Assembly: GCF_964030865.1 (NCBI RefSeq)
Contig: NZ_OZ034984.1
Coordinates: 930,001 to 994,000, forward strand
Length of the DNA: 64,000 nucleotides
Origin: Spiroplasma endosymbiont of Dioctria linearis
GTDB lineage: Bacteria; Bacillota_I; Bacilli_A; Mycoplasmatales; Mycoplasmataceae
Reading direction: 5' to 3'
The position numbers and the translations under genes are program-made. The notes under the pieces are model-generated. The model was not told the origin of the DNA. It worked only from the letters and a program-made list of their open reading frames with translations, and did not search any database. Below, in pieces: positions 11,452 to 23,015 of this stretch; position 1 is the stretch's first letter; each line of letters begins with the position of its first letter.

Positions 11452-13497
11452 TTAACTTTCTCCCTTATCTACTTCATATAAATCCTTAAATAATCCCTCT
11501 TTTTTTATTAACTCGTTAAAGGTTCCAACTTGCGCAATCTTTTTAAATGAGTCTAATACAAAAATCTTGTCATAATTTTTAATTGTAGTTAATCTATGTG
11601 CTATTGTTATTGTAGTTTTTCCTACTATTAATTTATCAAGTTCAATAGAGATTTCCTTTTCAACTAAATTATCTAAAGCACTTGTAGCTTCATCTAAAAT
11701 AATTAGGCTTGGGTTCTTTAAAAATGTTCTTGCTATAACAAGTCTTTGTTTTTGACCACCTGATAATTGTTTTCCTCTTTCAAATAAAAATGTATCATAC
11801 TGATTTTCTCAACTCATTATTAAATCATGAAGCTTGGCTTTTTGACAAGCTTCTATTATTTCATCATCAGTGGCATCATTTTTAACATAAAGTAAATTTT
11901 CTTTAATTGTTCCTGAAAGAATTTGTGGTTCTTGATCTACATAACCAATATTTTGAAGTCAGTTTTTTAAATCTATATCTTTTAATTCCATATCACCATT
12001 TACTTTTATTGAGCCTTCATAATTTTCATAAAATCTTAAAAGTAACCTTGTAACTGTAGATTTACCACATCCTGAGGGTCCAACAAAAGCATATGATTTT
12101 CCTTTTTCAAAACTTATTGATAAATTATTAAGAATATTATTTTCAGGAGAAGCTGGATAAGCAAAAGAAACATTCTCAAAAACAATGCTTTCTATTTCTT
12201 TTTCTTCAATAAATTTAGGTTCTTTAATATCAACTATGTTATCTTCATCATTTACAATACTTGCAATATTTTGAGATGATTTATTTGTTGAACTGATACT
12301 TTGGAGAATTGTATTTAATTGAAATATTGGTGTTACCATAACAAAAATACCTGCAGTAAATGTAGAAAAAACAGTTATTAATTTACTTGTATCTGAAGCA
12401 TAAATGAAAACTCCAAAAACTATTGATGATAAAGTTAAACATCCTACTGCTCCAATTATAATCCCAGGGATTATAGATATTGCAAAATTTAATTTTTTAT
12501 TATACTTATTTTGTTTTTCATTCTCTTCACTAAAGTGCTCAATTTCTTTTTCTCATGTTCCTGTTGATTTAATTAATCTTATTGCAGATATTTTTTCCGT
12601 AATCTCAGAGTCACTTTTTGATTTAGCCTCCATACTTTTTTTTACTGGTTTTGCAATAAGTAAAACTACAAATAAAGCAATTAACATTACTCCTAGTATT
12701 AAGCTAAACATTAATATTGAAATTAATTTATCAATATAAACTAGCATTGCTGTAGAGCCAATTGTTGAAAAAACTATAAATAATAAAATTATTGGAGCAA
12801 CTTTTAATTGCTCAGAAATATTTTTGCAATCTTTAACTATTGTCTCAGTAATTTTTCCTTGAGAGTTTTTATTATAAAAGTCTACATTTTTTGTTAATAA
12901 TGACTTAATTAATTTATTTTTTAAATCAGTTTGAGCTTCCTCACTAATAATCCCACAAAAACAATAAGCTATATACATACAAATTATTACAAGTACTATT
13001 GTTGCCAAAAGAATATATACTCATTGAATTTTTGTAATAGAAAGTCCAAAAAAGATAGCAACCACATTTTTACCATCATAACTTAAATAATCAAAATAAA
13101 ATTTTTGTAAAATATTATTAATAAGTTCCTTTGGCATTTCTAAATCATTGCTCAAAATAAATTCTTCAATTTGGTTAAAAATTTCTTTTTTATCTTCTTC
13201 AATAAATGGAATTAAACCTTTTATAATTTCAGATAGTAACTCTTTATTATTTAAAGTCTCTATTAAAGATTCTCCAATTAAAATAGAGGTTATTTGCCTT
13301 GCTATTAGGATGTTAAAAACAGAAAGACAAGAAACCAAAATTATAAAAGATATTGCAAAAATAGATTTTACTTTATGTTTTTTTCAATAAAAAAATCAGA
13401 GTCCAAAAAAGCCTTTGCTTTTTTTAAATTCTGTTTTTTCTTTATATTCAATTAAAGATTCATCATCTATGTATCTTACAAAAAAATCTTTATTCAT
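11452..13497 (-). CDS. ABC exporter, fused membrane and ATPase domains
   Basis: A 681-residue half-transporter of the MsbA/LmrA/MdlB type. Residues about 30-400 form the six-helix membrane domain, with an unusual hydrophilic insert of roughly 75 residues in the first extracytoplasmic loop (from about 65). The ATPase domain has Walker A GPSGCGKSTV, Q-loop in YVDQEPQIL, signature LSGGQKQRL, Walker B LIILDEATSALD and switch His in IAHRLTT, so all catalytic motifs are intact. TGA codes Trp several times. It would act as a homodimer exporting a hydrophobic or peptide substrate. It follows two copies of a separate ATPase-permease pair in the same operon (14-bp gap). Confidence 0.9.
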
Positions 13498-13510
13498 TTA
13501 TTTTACCCTT

Positions 13511-15388
13511 TTATATTTTCGACTTTCTTGATCAAATTATGTAAGCCAAATAGTTTAAACCAAATGACAAGAGTAAGTATATCATATAAATTACTGGTAC
13601 ATTATAACTAATTTTTTTCTTTAAGTTAACTTTTGAAAAAATAGGACTTAAAGGTTCATTGCCCTTGTTTTCTCTTAAATCATACTTAGCCAAATCTGTA
13701 TAGTTAGAATAACCAGTTGTTATTCCTGTATATGATAATACAGAAGCAGAAAACATTAGATCTTTATTTAAAGAACTTCCGAATAATTGACTATGCATTG
13801 ATGAAAAATGTTGAAAAATATTAATATTATTTTTTAGAATAGATTCATTTGTCCACTTTTGATATGCGTCATAAGCTTCATAAGGCGTCTTGAACATATT
13901 TCCATCCTCTGCGGAACCAGAAGTTCAATCTGCATTATAAAGTTCTCCTCTTCAAAACATATTATTTAGTCATGCTTCTGTAATAATATTATTAATAATT
14001 AATAGTTCTGGGTATCTTAGGTAAACTTTATATATCTCATCATTTTCTTCTATATCATTATTACTAATTGAAGTAGATAAATGACTAAAATTACTTGCAA
14101 ATACATAAGTGCTATCATCAAAAAGGTTTCTTGTTGCTGATAAAGCAAAAATATACTTAGAGTAAATTGAATTTGTTCAATTCAATAGAGAGCTATATTT
14201 TTTTGTAGTTTCTTGTTTTTTTAGTCATTTAATTAATGGTGATAAATTATGAAATTCAGATTCACTCCTATTATTAAAATCTATATAACTGCCTTGATAT
14301 CCTGGACTTGATATAGTAGGTTTATTATTATCTGATTTCATACCTTGATAAATAGTTTGATAAATCTCATCCAAAATTTTAAAAATCTCTGTATTTTTTA
14401 AAACTGGTATTGGTTTTATTTCATCAGTCTCAATTTCTTCATCCTCTTGAAAATAAATGCTTGGTGCTCCTCCATATAATGCAGCCATTAAAGTATTATA
14501 AGTTTGACCTTCTTCTTTGCCCAATTTTGATAATTTATAATAATTAATATCTTGAGCATTTAAAGTTTCTATGTTCAAATTATTTTGAACCTCACTTAAA
14601 AAAATTGAGTTATTTTTAGTATCTACTGAGTCTACAAATATTGAGTTAACTGCTTCATCATCTTTAAATGTTTCATAAAATGATTTAGAAATGTTTATTT
14701 TTAGATTTGTTTTCATAACCGAGATATTATTAATAGGTTTTGAGTACTCTATAATTGATGGTATTGAAGTAAACATTGATGACAAACAAAGAATCATTGC
14801 TATCATTATATTTAACATTACACTTCAAGCAATAGAACAAATAATTGTTACTAAAAATACAATAGGACTTCAAGCAATAGTTAGAAAAAAATAAAATATA
14901 CAATTGCTTAAAATAATACCTGATACTAAATCAAATTTAAGGACAATTGACGAAGATATAATTATTTTTATAATTGAATTTATAGCTGCTACTCCACCAA
15001 CAAAGGTAATAAATACAAATCATCTTAGCAAGAAAGATTTTTGAAATTTAATACCAGATCTTGTTTCAATATTTTGAATACCATCCTGCATTTGTTTCTT
15101 TATTAATTCCGTCGAGATTATAACCATAAATACTATAAAGAAAAATACTTCACATATAAATGATATTGAGACAAATATAACTCCCATATTTATAGCATTA
15201 AAAGGTGTTTTTAAAAAACCTGCTGTGGTTGATGAAAAGATAAAAGTTATAATAATTGAAATTATAGCTGTAGATAAAACTGCTTTATTTCTTATCAAAC
15301 GCTTAAGATTAATAAGAAATAAAGTATTAAATCCATTAAAATCTTTTACTTTGTTAATCTTTGAAGCTTTAATTTTAATTGTTTCCAT
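13511..15388 (-). CDS. ABC transporter permease, copy B (625 aa)
   Basis: Membrane partner of the ATPase encoded just upstream (the two genes are one base apart). Several spans lie in residues about 30-220, followed by a large, mostly hydrophilic region of some 370 residues probably outside the membrane, and a final span near the C-terminus. It is a paralogue of the 16154-18238 gene: both share the pattern K-Q-x2-DGI-x2-IE-x-R-x-G-x-K before the fourth span, a similar N-terminus, and the same layout. This is ABC-2-like topology with a very large extracytoplasmic domain. Substrate unknown. The ATG at 15388 directly follows the ATPase stop. Confidence 0.75.
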
Positions 15389-15389
15389 A

Positions 15390-16139
15390 TTAAACCACCA
15401 TTTCCTTATTCATATAAATTTCCTTTAAAAGTTTTTCCCCATTATTTTTCTCAGCCATTATTTCCTTATATAATTTTGCAATTGATTCACTTTTATTATC
15501 AAAATCCTTTTCCAAAACTACTTCTCCATCTCTTATAAAAACAACATAATTTGCAACTTCTTGTAACTCTTCTAAGATATGACTAGTAATTAGGATTGTA
15601 ACTCCTATTTGAGAAAGTTCATGAAGAATATTCATAAAAGATAATTTAGCTTCAACATCAACATTTGCTGTTGGTTCATCAAAAACAATATATTCAGGTG
15701 TTCTTACAAGTACACTTGCCATAATTGCCCTTTTCTTTCAACCAGCACTTAAACTTTTAATTTTTTTATTTTTATATGGTTCTAAAGAAAGCATTTTAAA
15801 AACCTTATCAGCATTTTCTTTGGCTGCATTTTTTGATATATTATTAACTGCACAAATATATGCAACATAGTCCTTTAATTTCATATTTAAAGGAACACTA
15901 TTTGAATCTGGAAAAAATGCGATTCTTTGAAGGTTTTGCTCTTCAAAGATACTTTTACCATCCATTAATATTTCTCCTTGCTCTAATTTTAATTCTCCGA
16001 AAAGAGCCTTAATTGTTGTAGTTTTACCTGCACCATTATCACCTACAAAAGCTACTACTGAACCCTTTTTAATTGTAAAACTAACTTGGTTTATAACAAA
16101 ACCACCTAAGTCTCTTGTAATATTTTTTACTTCTATCAT
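15390..16139 (-). CDS. ABC transporter ATP-binding protein, copy B (249 aa)
   Basis: A stand-alone ATPase of the BcrA/CcmA (ABC-2) type: Walker A GDNGAGKTTT, Walker B YIVFDEPTANVD and switch His in ITSHILEEL. The signature reads LSAGWKKRA where LSGGQ is usual, and the Trp is encoded by TGA. It has the same length (249 aa) as, and high identity over its first 90 residues to, the ATPase at 18231-18980, so the two are recent tandem duplicates. Family members power drug, bacteriocin or lipid export. It is 14 bp after permease A and one base before permease B. Confidence 0.88.
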
Positions 16140-16153
16140 ATTAAAGTTCCTTT

Positions 16154-18238
16154 CTATAATTTAGCTTTCTTATCAAAAATTAAATACCCAACATAACCAA
16201 ATGGCATAATAATTACAATATAACAAAAGTAAGCAAGTGGTATTATGAATGATGTGCTTTTATTTATCTTGTTTTTTTCATAAACGGGTTTCATAGAAGA
16301 GCCTCTTGACTGATTTTCTGAACTAGAGTTCTCAAAATCAAAAATATTTTTTATATTTAAAAATTGACCTTGAAAGAAAACAGTACCTGCCGAGTTATAT
16401 GAATCATTTAATAAGTTAGATGAAAATAATCCAGTAGACATAGCTGCAAAGTGTCTAGATATATCAGTAGTTAAAGTATTAGACTTTTTAGAAATATTAA
16501 AATAAGAATATAGTCCATCATCAATAGTTACAGTTTTATTATCTCGTAATATTGGTCTAACTACATCAAACTCCATTGACTCTTTTCATAAATTTATAAT
16601 TAATGCATTAATAATTGTTAATTCAGGAAATTTTTTATAGACTTTAGCCATTTCATTATTTTGCTCTATAATTTTATTATTTCGGCAAACTTCTAAATTT
16701 GTTTTACCATCTTCATCTGTTAAAGTTAAATTACAAAAATCATCAGCGAAATTATCATAAAAGTTTTCTTGACCATATTCATATACTTTTTTTCAAGAAA
16801 AAAAATCAAAGTTTTTATCGTAACTTAAACCTCCACTATTTACAAGAGCTAAATCAAATATCTCATTATAACTTTTATTGTTTGAAAAATATGAATCATT
16901 ATTATCAGCAATAATTGAGGTCTTGTATTTATTATAAAAATTTTTAATAAATACAAGTATATTTGAATACTCTGGCAATATTTCAGAAATCTGATTTACA
17001 AAATTATCTATATTTATATCGTTTGATTCTACTTTGTTAGTTTTATAATATTGAGATTCACCCTTTACGAATATTGAAGGAACCTCGTTCTTATTTTCAG
17101 AAATAAGTACATCCTTATTCTCCAGTGTAGTTTTATTTATTTTTTCAATTATTTTTCAAATAGGTGTTTTTTCCAATAAATATTGTTGCTCTACTTCATC
17201 GTTTACTCCAAAAACATTATAGTTATAATAAACTTGGCCAAATCCAATACTTTTAAGAAGAATATGTGTCGCCTTTTCATAATTAAAGTTTCCATAATCA
17301 CTAAACTCATTTTTACTTAAATATCTCTTTGAGTTTCATCCAGGGAAGAAATCTTCTGTAGGAACAATTTTATATGAAAATTTTTTATTAGTTTTATGTT
17401 CAATCTCTTCAGTTTCTTCATACTGTTTTAAAGGATCTAAAGTATTAATCAAGTAACTATTCATTCCTTTTAAAGACAATGAATTACCATTGCCATCATC
17501 GTCATTAAATAATTCATTATCTTTTTTAAAAGTATTATAAAAGTCTTGTGCAGAAAACATTTTAATATTTGTTTTTCAATTATCCACTTTTGTGGTACTT
17601 ATAATAAATTTTAGAGAAGCAAACATTGGTGCTAATCCTACAGTAATCATAAATATCATTGAGAATAAAGTTGCAAGTGATGTTTTAAAAATAACCATTA
17701 TTAAAGATATAAAAATAGTTGAAAATAATGCTAAAAAATAAAAGAAGAATATTTGTGAATAATGTAAATTAAGGAATAATGTACTATTATTTAAACTAAT
17801 CAAATTTAAAAATATAGCAAATAATAAAGGTATTGTTATATAAATGCAAGCTACAGTAAAAGTAATAAGAATTCTAATTAAATAAGATTTTCAGGTTTTA
17901 TATCCAGCTCTTAATTCAATAGATGATATACCATCTTTGATTTGTCTTTTAAATAGATAAAGTGAGTTTAATAATACATGAAAAATTAATGATGCTGCGC
18001 CTACTAGAAATGTAAAGTATTTTAATGATGAATAACTTGATATATCTGAAGCTTTAATAATTTTTGTATATTCGACTATAAAAAATATCATTGTTGCGAA
18101 TGCAAATATTATTCCACTAATAATTGACCCAACATTTTTCATACTCAGCTTTAAATTAATTGAATAAAGTAAAGTAAAGTTTTTAAAATTTTTCTTTTTT
18201 AAGTTTTTATCTATTACAATTTTTTCCATATTATCCAT
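16154..18238 (-). CDS. ABC transporter permease, copy A (694 aa)
   Basis: Paralogue of the 13511-15388 permease, with the same order: an N-terminal membrane part (about six spans up to residue 220), a large hydrophilic, Asn/Asp-rich extracytoplasmic region of more than 400 residues, and one C-terminal span ending in a short basic tail. The gene holds many TGA codons. Its ATG (18238) overlaps the TAA of the ATPase gene by 8 bp (ATGGATAA), so the pair is translationally coupled. The extracytoplasmic part is much less similar between copies than the membrane part, suggesting that substrate recognition diverged after duplication. Function unknown. Confidence 0.75.
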
Positions 18239-18980
18239 TTTCCTCTTTATTTCGATATAGGTCTCTTAGAATATGCAAATCCTTAATTGGTTCATTCATA
18301 TGTTTTTTATAAATATCCATTATGTGTTCTTTTTTTCTATCAAAATCATTTGCATACACGATTTGTCCTTTTTTAATTAATACCAGATAATCCGCAAGCT
18401 CTTGTAATTCTTCAATTATATGACTTGTAATTAAAATTGTTATTCCCACTTTTGATAGGAGTTTAAAAATATTCATAAAGTATAACTTTGATTCAACATC
18501 AACATTTGCTGTTGGTTCATCAAAAATAATATACTCTGGTGATCTAACCAAAACACTTGCCATAATAGCTTTCTTTTTTCAACCTGACGATAATTCCTTT
18601 ATTTTTTTATCTTTATACGGTCTAAGGTCTAATAATCTATATACGTTATCAATGCTTAACTCTGTTCTATTTTTATCCATATTATTTGCAGCACAGATAT
18701 AATGTAAATATTCATGAACTCTTATATCCAAAGGTACATTATTTGAATCTGGAAAAAAAGCCACCTTTGAAAGGTTATTATTTTTAAATAGACTTTGTCC
18801 ATCAATTAAAACCTCGCCACTATCTAATTTAAGTTCACCAAAAAGTGCTTTTATTGTTGTTGTTTTACCCGCACCATTATCACCTACAAAAGCTACTACT
18901 GAGCCCTTTTTGATTGTAAAACTAACATCTTTTAACCCAAAACTCCCTAACTTTCTGGTTATATTTTTTATTTCAATCAT
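18231..18980 (-). CDS. ABC transporter ATP-binding protein, copy A (249 aa)
   Basis: First gene of the six-gene ABC block. It has Walker A GDNGAGKTTT, Walker B YIIFDEPTANVD, signature LSSGWKKKA (degenerate LSGGQ, TGA-encoded Trp) and switch His in ITSHIIEEL. It shares its length and whole stretches with copy B (KKGSVVAFVGDNGAGK, IKALFGELKL). It pairs with permease A, whose start overlaps its stop. Upstream, about 140 bp separate it from nrdE with a long terminator hairpin between, so the block probably has its own promoter there; no clear consensus was identified. Confidence 0.88.
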
Positions 18981-19036
18981 AACATTCCCCTTTACAACTA
19001 TTGTAAATTAAATAAGCTGCTATTCTAATATAAAAA

Positions 19037-19112
19037 AAATAAAAAACATCTTTTAAGAAAATTGACAGATAACAAAATTTATTTTATTATCTATTTTCTT
19101 TTAGATGTTTTT
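19037..19112 (-). terminator. long hairpin terminator after nrdE
   Basis: A roughly 70-nt imperfect hairpin (outer stem AAAAACATCT/AGATGTTTTT, middle stem AAAGAAAAT/ATTTTCTT, inner AGATAA/TTATCT), followed by a U-rich tract on the minus strand. It is much longer than the other terminators in the window. Confidence 0.7.
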
Positions 19113-19124
19113 ATTTAAAAATTT

Positions 19125-21290
19125 TTAAATAACACATGCATCACATTCATAATTTTCACTATCTTCAAGAACTTCTTGACGTACTCTAACATAGTAGATT
19201 GAAGCACATCCTTTTTTAAAGGCTCTTACATACGCCTTATTTAAGTCTCTTGTAGTTACTTGATCAGTCATAAATAATGTTAATGATATGGCTTGATCAA
19301 CATGTTGTTGAGCGGCAGCTGCAATGTCAATAATAGGATCTGGACCAACTTCATAAGCTCCTAATGAATAGTAGGCCATATTTTCAAAGTCAATTTTATA
19401 AGCTGGTACATAAACTCTTCCAAGTTTTCCTTCTTTTCTAACTTCAACTGGTGCAACTACTGGTTGTAAACTTGGAGTACAAGAAGATAAATAACTTATT
19501 GAACCTGTTGGAGCTACTGCCATTAAGTGTGAGTTAGCTAGTCCTGTTTTTTTAATTTCATTTGATAATTCTATTCAATCTTTTTGAGTAGGAATTGAAA
19601 CTTTATATTTATCAAATAAGTTTTTAATTAATTCTGATTGAGGAACTCACTTATTACTTTCACATTTTGTATATTTATTAAAATATGATCCATCTGCAAA
19701 TTTTGAGATTTTAAATCCAGCAAAAGAGCCATACTCTTTTGATAATTTATTTGAAGCTTTAAAAGCATGAAAAGCCATTGTGTAAAAAAACATATTTGTA
19801 AAATCAATTGCTTCAGGTGAATTATAGTAAATATGATTTGTTGATAAAAATCCATGTAAATTCATAGCACCTAATCCAACTGCATGATTATTTTTATTTC
19901 CATTTTCAATTGAGGGGGCACTTGATAAATCACTATTTCTTGAAACATGATCTAAAGCAAGAATTGAGTTATAGATAACCTCTGAAAACTCTTCTCCACT
20001 TTCCATTGCTTTAGCAATATTCATACTCCCCAAGTTACAACAGATATCCTCACCTGTTTTCTTAAATGATAAATCTGAATTATATTCACTTGGAGTTGAG
20101 ACTTGAACAATTTCACTACATAAGTTACTCATAACAATTCTTCCAGCTACTGGGTGAGCATTATTATTATTTACAGTATCATCGAATAGTAAATAGGGAT
20201 AGCCGCTTTCAAAATGTAATTCAGCGATTGCTTGAAATAATTTTCTGGCATTAATATATGTCTTTTTAATATTTTTATTTTTTAGCATATTTTCATATTC
20301 ATCAGTTACTGAAATATCTGAGAAAGGTTTCTTATAAACTTTTTCAACATCATAAGGGCTAAAAAGAGCCATATCTTTATTTTCCTTTGCTAAATCAAAA
20401 GTTATATTTGGAACTACTACTCCTAATGATAAAGATTTTATTCTTATTTTTTCATCAGCATTTTCACGTTTTGTATCAAGGAATGACATTATATCTGGAT
20501 GATGAACGTTTAAGTATACAGCTCCAGCTCCTTGTCTTTGCCCCAATTGATTTGCATAAGAAAATGAGTCTTCTAAAATTTTCATTACAGGAATTACACC
20601 TGTTGCTTGATTTTCAATGTTTTTAATTGGAGCACCAAATTCTCTTAAATTAGTTAAACAAATTGCAACTCCACCCCCACGTTTTGATAATTGTAAAGAT
20701 GTTGTAACTGCTCTTGCAATTGACTCCATGTTATCTTCAATTCTAAGTAAGTAACATGAAACATATTCCCCTCTTTGTTTTTTTCCTGCATTTAAAAAAG
20801 TTGGAGTTGCTGGTTGAAATCTTCCTAATATTATTTGTTTCAAAATATTTTTAGCTTTATCAAAATTTCCACCACCTAAAAATAGTGCATTTAAAACTAC
20901 TCTATCTTCATAAGTCTCAATATATTTTTTACCATCAAAACTTTTTAAACCATAAGCATTAAAAAATTTTAATGCTCCCATAAAACTAGGAAATTTAAAT
21001 TTGAATGAATATGCATATTTGCTTAATTCATCAATTTGTTTAATTGTATATTTAGAAATAACTACTTCATCATAATATTGATTTTTTGTTAAGTAATCAA
21101 TTCTTTCCTTAGTTGTTGAAAATTTCATCATATTTGGTTCAATATGTTCTTTCATATATAATTCTGCTGCTTGAATATCTAATTTAAAGTTATCCTGACC
21201 AGGCACAAATAATTTTGCTCTAGCATTTAATTTTATATACTCATCTGATTCATTTGTACCAGAAAGATTTTTTATATTATCTTTGTTCAT
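19125..21290 (-). CDS. nrdE: ribonucleoside-diphosphate reductase alpha subunit NrdE
   Basis: Catalytic subunit (R1) of the class Ib-like reductase, turning ribonucleoside into deoxyribonucleoside diphosphates. The 721-residue length is normal. Cys179 in SCYLLR and Cys417/418 in ICCNLGSMN mark the redox pair region. The NLCSE motif (Asn389, Cys391, Glu393) is the radical active site. The tail ends CDACVI, with Cys716 and Cys719 as the reductant-accepting pair. It lacks the long N-terminal ATP-cone of class Ia enzymes. The TGA codons near 19.55-19.65 kb encode Trp and join two apparent frames. It is the third gene of nrdF-nrdI-nrdE, and its ATG is 4 bp after the nrdI stop. Confidence 0.95.
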
Positions 21291-21294
21291 TATT

Positions 21295-21750
21295 TTATTC
21301 CTCTCAAAAATCTTCCAAGATTTTTCTTATTGTTTCAACATCTTGTGCAGTTCCTAAAAGCTCAAATTGATATAGTAAGGGAACATTTAACTTTTTAGAA
21401 ATTATCGGTCCTGCAATTGCAAATGTATCACCAAAATTAGTATTTCCAGAAGCTATTACTCCTCTACATAAATTTCTGTTATTTTCATTATTTAGAAATC
21501 TTATAACTTGAGCTGGTACAGCCCCTTTTGTATCTCCGCCACCTCCAGCATAAGTTGGAGTTATTAAAACATATTCCTTTTGAACAATTAGTTGATCATC
21601 TATTTCATAAGGAATTCTTGCATCATTTACATCTAGTTTTTCCATAAATCTATGGGTGTTATTAGACACTGAAGAAAAGTATACAACAAATACTTTTCCC
21701 TTTGGTTTTTTAATATCTTTATTTGATATTTTAATAACATCGTCATGCAT
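21295..21750 (-). CDS. nrdI: flavodoxin-like protein NrdI
   Basis: Small flavoprotein that generates the oxidant needed to activate NrdF. The flavodoxin-type FMN loop is seen in [12 protein letters not shown], and further FMN-contacting loops in [13 protein letters not shown] and [11 protein letters not shown]. With code 4 the protein runs four residues past an in-frame TGA (DFWEE) to a TAA, giving 151 aa. It lies between nrdF (gap 3 bp) and nrdE (gap 4 bp). In class Ie systems NrdI is needed to hydroxylate the NrdF tyrosine to DOPA and form the radical, which fits the metal-free NrdF next door. Confidence 0.93.
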
Positions 21751-21753
21751 TAA

Positions 21754-22776
21754 TTAAAATTCTCAATCCTCATCAGATGTTTCTTCGGTTACACCCATAA
21801 CATAAGATGACCCATTACCTGAGAAAAAGTCATGATTTTCATCAGCTCTTGCTGATAATTGGGTAAATATTTCTGGTTCAATTCTAGTTTCTTCTTCTGT
21901 AAATGGAGATTCATAACCCAAGTTTTGTAAAAACTTACCTGCATTATATAAACTAAATCTTACAGCATCTTCTGCAATACCAAACCCATCATATAGTTCA
22001 TATAAAAATTTATTCTCTAACTCTATTAATTCATATAGTAAGTCAAATACAAATTTTTTCATCTCTGCTTGTTTTGCAGGAGATAATTTTTCAACTTTTC
22101 TTTGATATTTGTATCCACTGTAATAATTATGAATAACCTTATCTCTCAAAATTAATCTTATAATGTCTGAAGTATTTGGTAATTTTCCTCTTGCTGATAA
22201 ATAAAAGGGTAAGTAAAATCCTCCATAAAGTAAAAACCCTGGCATAAGTGCGGCTGCAACTTTTGACTTTAATGGATCATTTCCTGTGTAATATGGTATT
22301 AATGCTTTTGCTCTTTCTTGTAAACTATCAGAATTAATTACTCATTCATGTGCTTCCTCAATTTGGTCACTTGAACATAATGTTGAAAAAATTGTTCCAT
22401 AAGATCTTGCATGAACAGCCACCATAAACGCAAAGTTAGTATAAATAACTTGCTCATGATCTGTTAATGAATTTGGCACTTGTGCAACATCTCCAACAGT
22501 TGCTTGAATAGTATCCAATAAAGTAAGTCCAGTAAAAGTTCTTGTTACTAGCTCTTGTCATTCTGGAGTTAGTGTTTTTCATGAAACTAAGTCATTTGAA
22601 ACTGGAACTTTTTCAGGTAATCAAAAATTTTGTGTAGCTCTATTTCAAACTTCTAAATCCTTATCATCATTCATTACATTTCAATTTACCGATCTCATTC
22701 TTCCATTGAATTTATTCATAGCAAATTCAATTGGAGAAAGTGAGTCATAATAATATTGATTCTTTTTCTTTGCCAT
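21754..22776 (-). CDS. nrdF: ribonucleotide reductase beta subunit NrdF, class Ie (VPK) type
   Basis: Radical-generating R2 subunit, 340 aa. Alignment by eye to class Ib NrdF shows Asp88 (LLDTI), His122 and the radical Tyr126 (HARSY), and His216 (RDKVIH) are present. Three of the carboxylates that hold the metals are replaced: Val119 (FMVAVH, normally Glu), Pro179 (MPGFLLYGG, normally Glu) and Lys213 (RDKVIH, normally Glu). This Val-Pro-Lys set is the mark of class Ie NrdF, known from Mesoplasma florum, which works without metal using a DOPA radical. The C-terminal tail DEDWEF, needed to dock on NrdE, includes a TGA-encoded Trp. The start at 22776 is chosen over an ATG at about 22797 because AAAGGCG precedes it. 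Confidence 0.95.
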
Positions 22777-22841
22777 TTTTTTATTTTCGCCTTTCATTTA
22801 ATTCTAGTTTTATAGAATAATGCAATACAATAGTGCCTGTA

Positions 22842-22871
22842 ATTATAAATTATACCTAGTTTGGTTGTCAA
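22842..22871 (-). promoter_or_regulatory. nrdF promoter
   Basis: TTGACA (22866-22871) and TATAAT (22842-22847) on the minus strand, 18 bp apart, a near-consensus promoter about 65 bp upstream of the nrdF start. Two direct copies of CTAGGTAT (minus) lie at 22852-22859, inside the spacer, and at 22877-22884, just upstream of the -35. Confidence 0.7.
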
Positions 22872-22975
22872 AAATGATACCTAGAAAAGTAGATCATTTC
22901 ACGTAACACTTTTTACTAAATAAATATTAAGTGAAACAAAAACACTATATTTGTATCCTGGTTAAAATATTATCT

Positions 22976-23015
22976 TATATTAATCCTTTTATAAGCCAAT
23001 AAAAAGATTAATATA
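22976..23015. repeat. 17-bp inverted repeat in the nrdF upstream region
   Basis: Arms at 22976-22992 and 22999-23015 match in 16 of 17 positions with a 6-base loop. An outer pair, GGTTAAA (22960-22966) and TTTAACC (23026-23032), encloses it. No U-run follows on either strand, so it is more likely an operator or other DNA/RNA structure than a terminator. Confidence 0.6.

Noticed and set aside
22774..22799. Upstream ATG for nrdF at about 22797.
   Set aside because: No ribosome-binding site ahead of it; AAAGGCG fits the ATG at 22776, and the Tyr126 numbering matches M. florum from that start.
22936..22955. NrdR box near 22.94 kb.
   Set aside because: Only one half site (TATAGTGT) matches; the partner half and the second box are missing.
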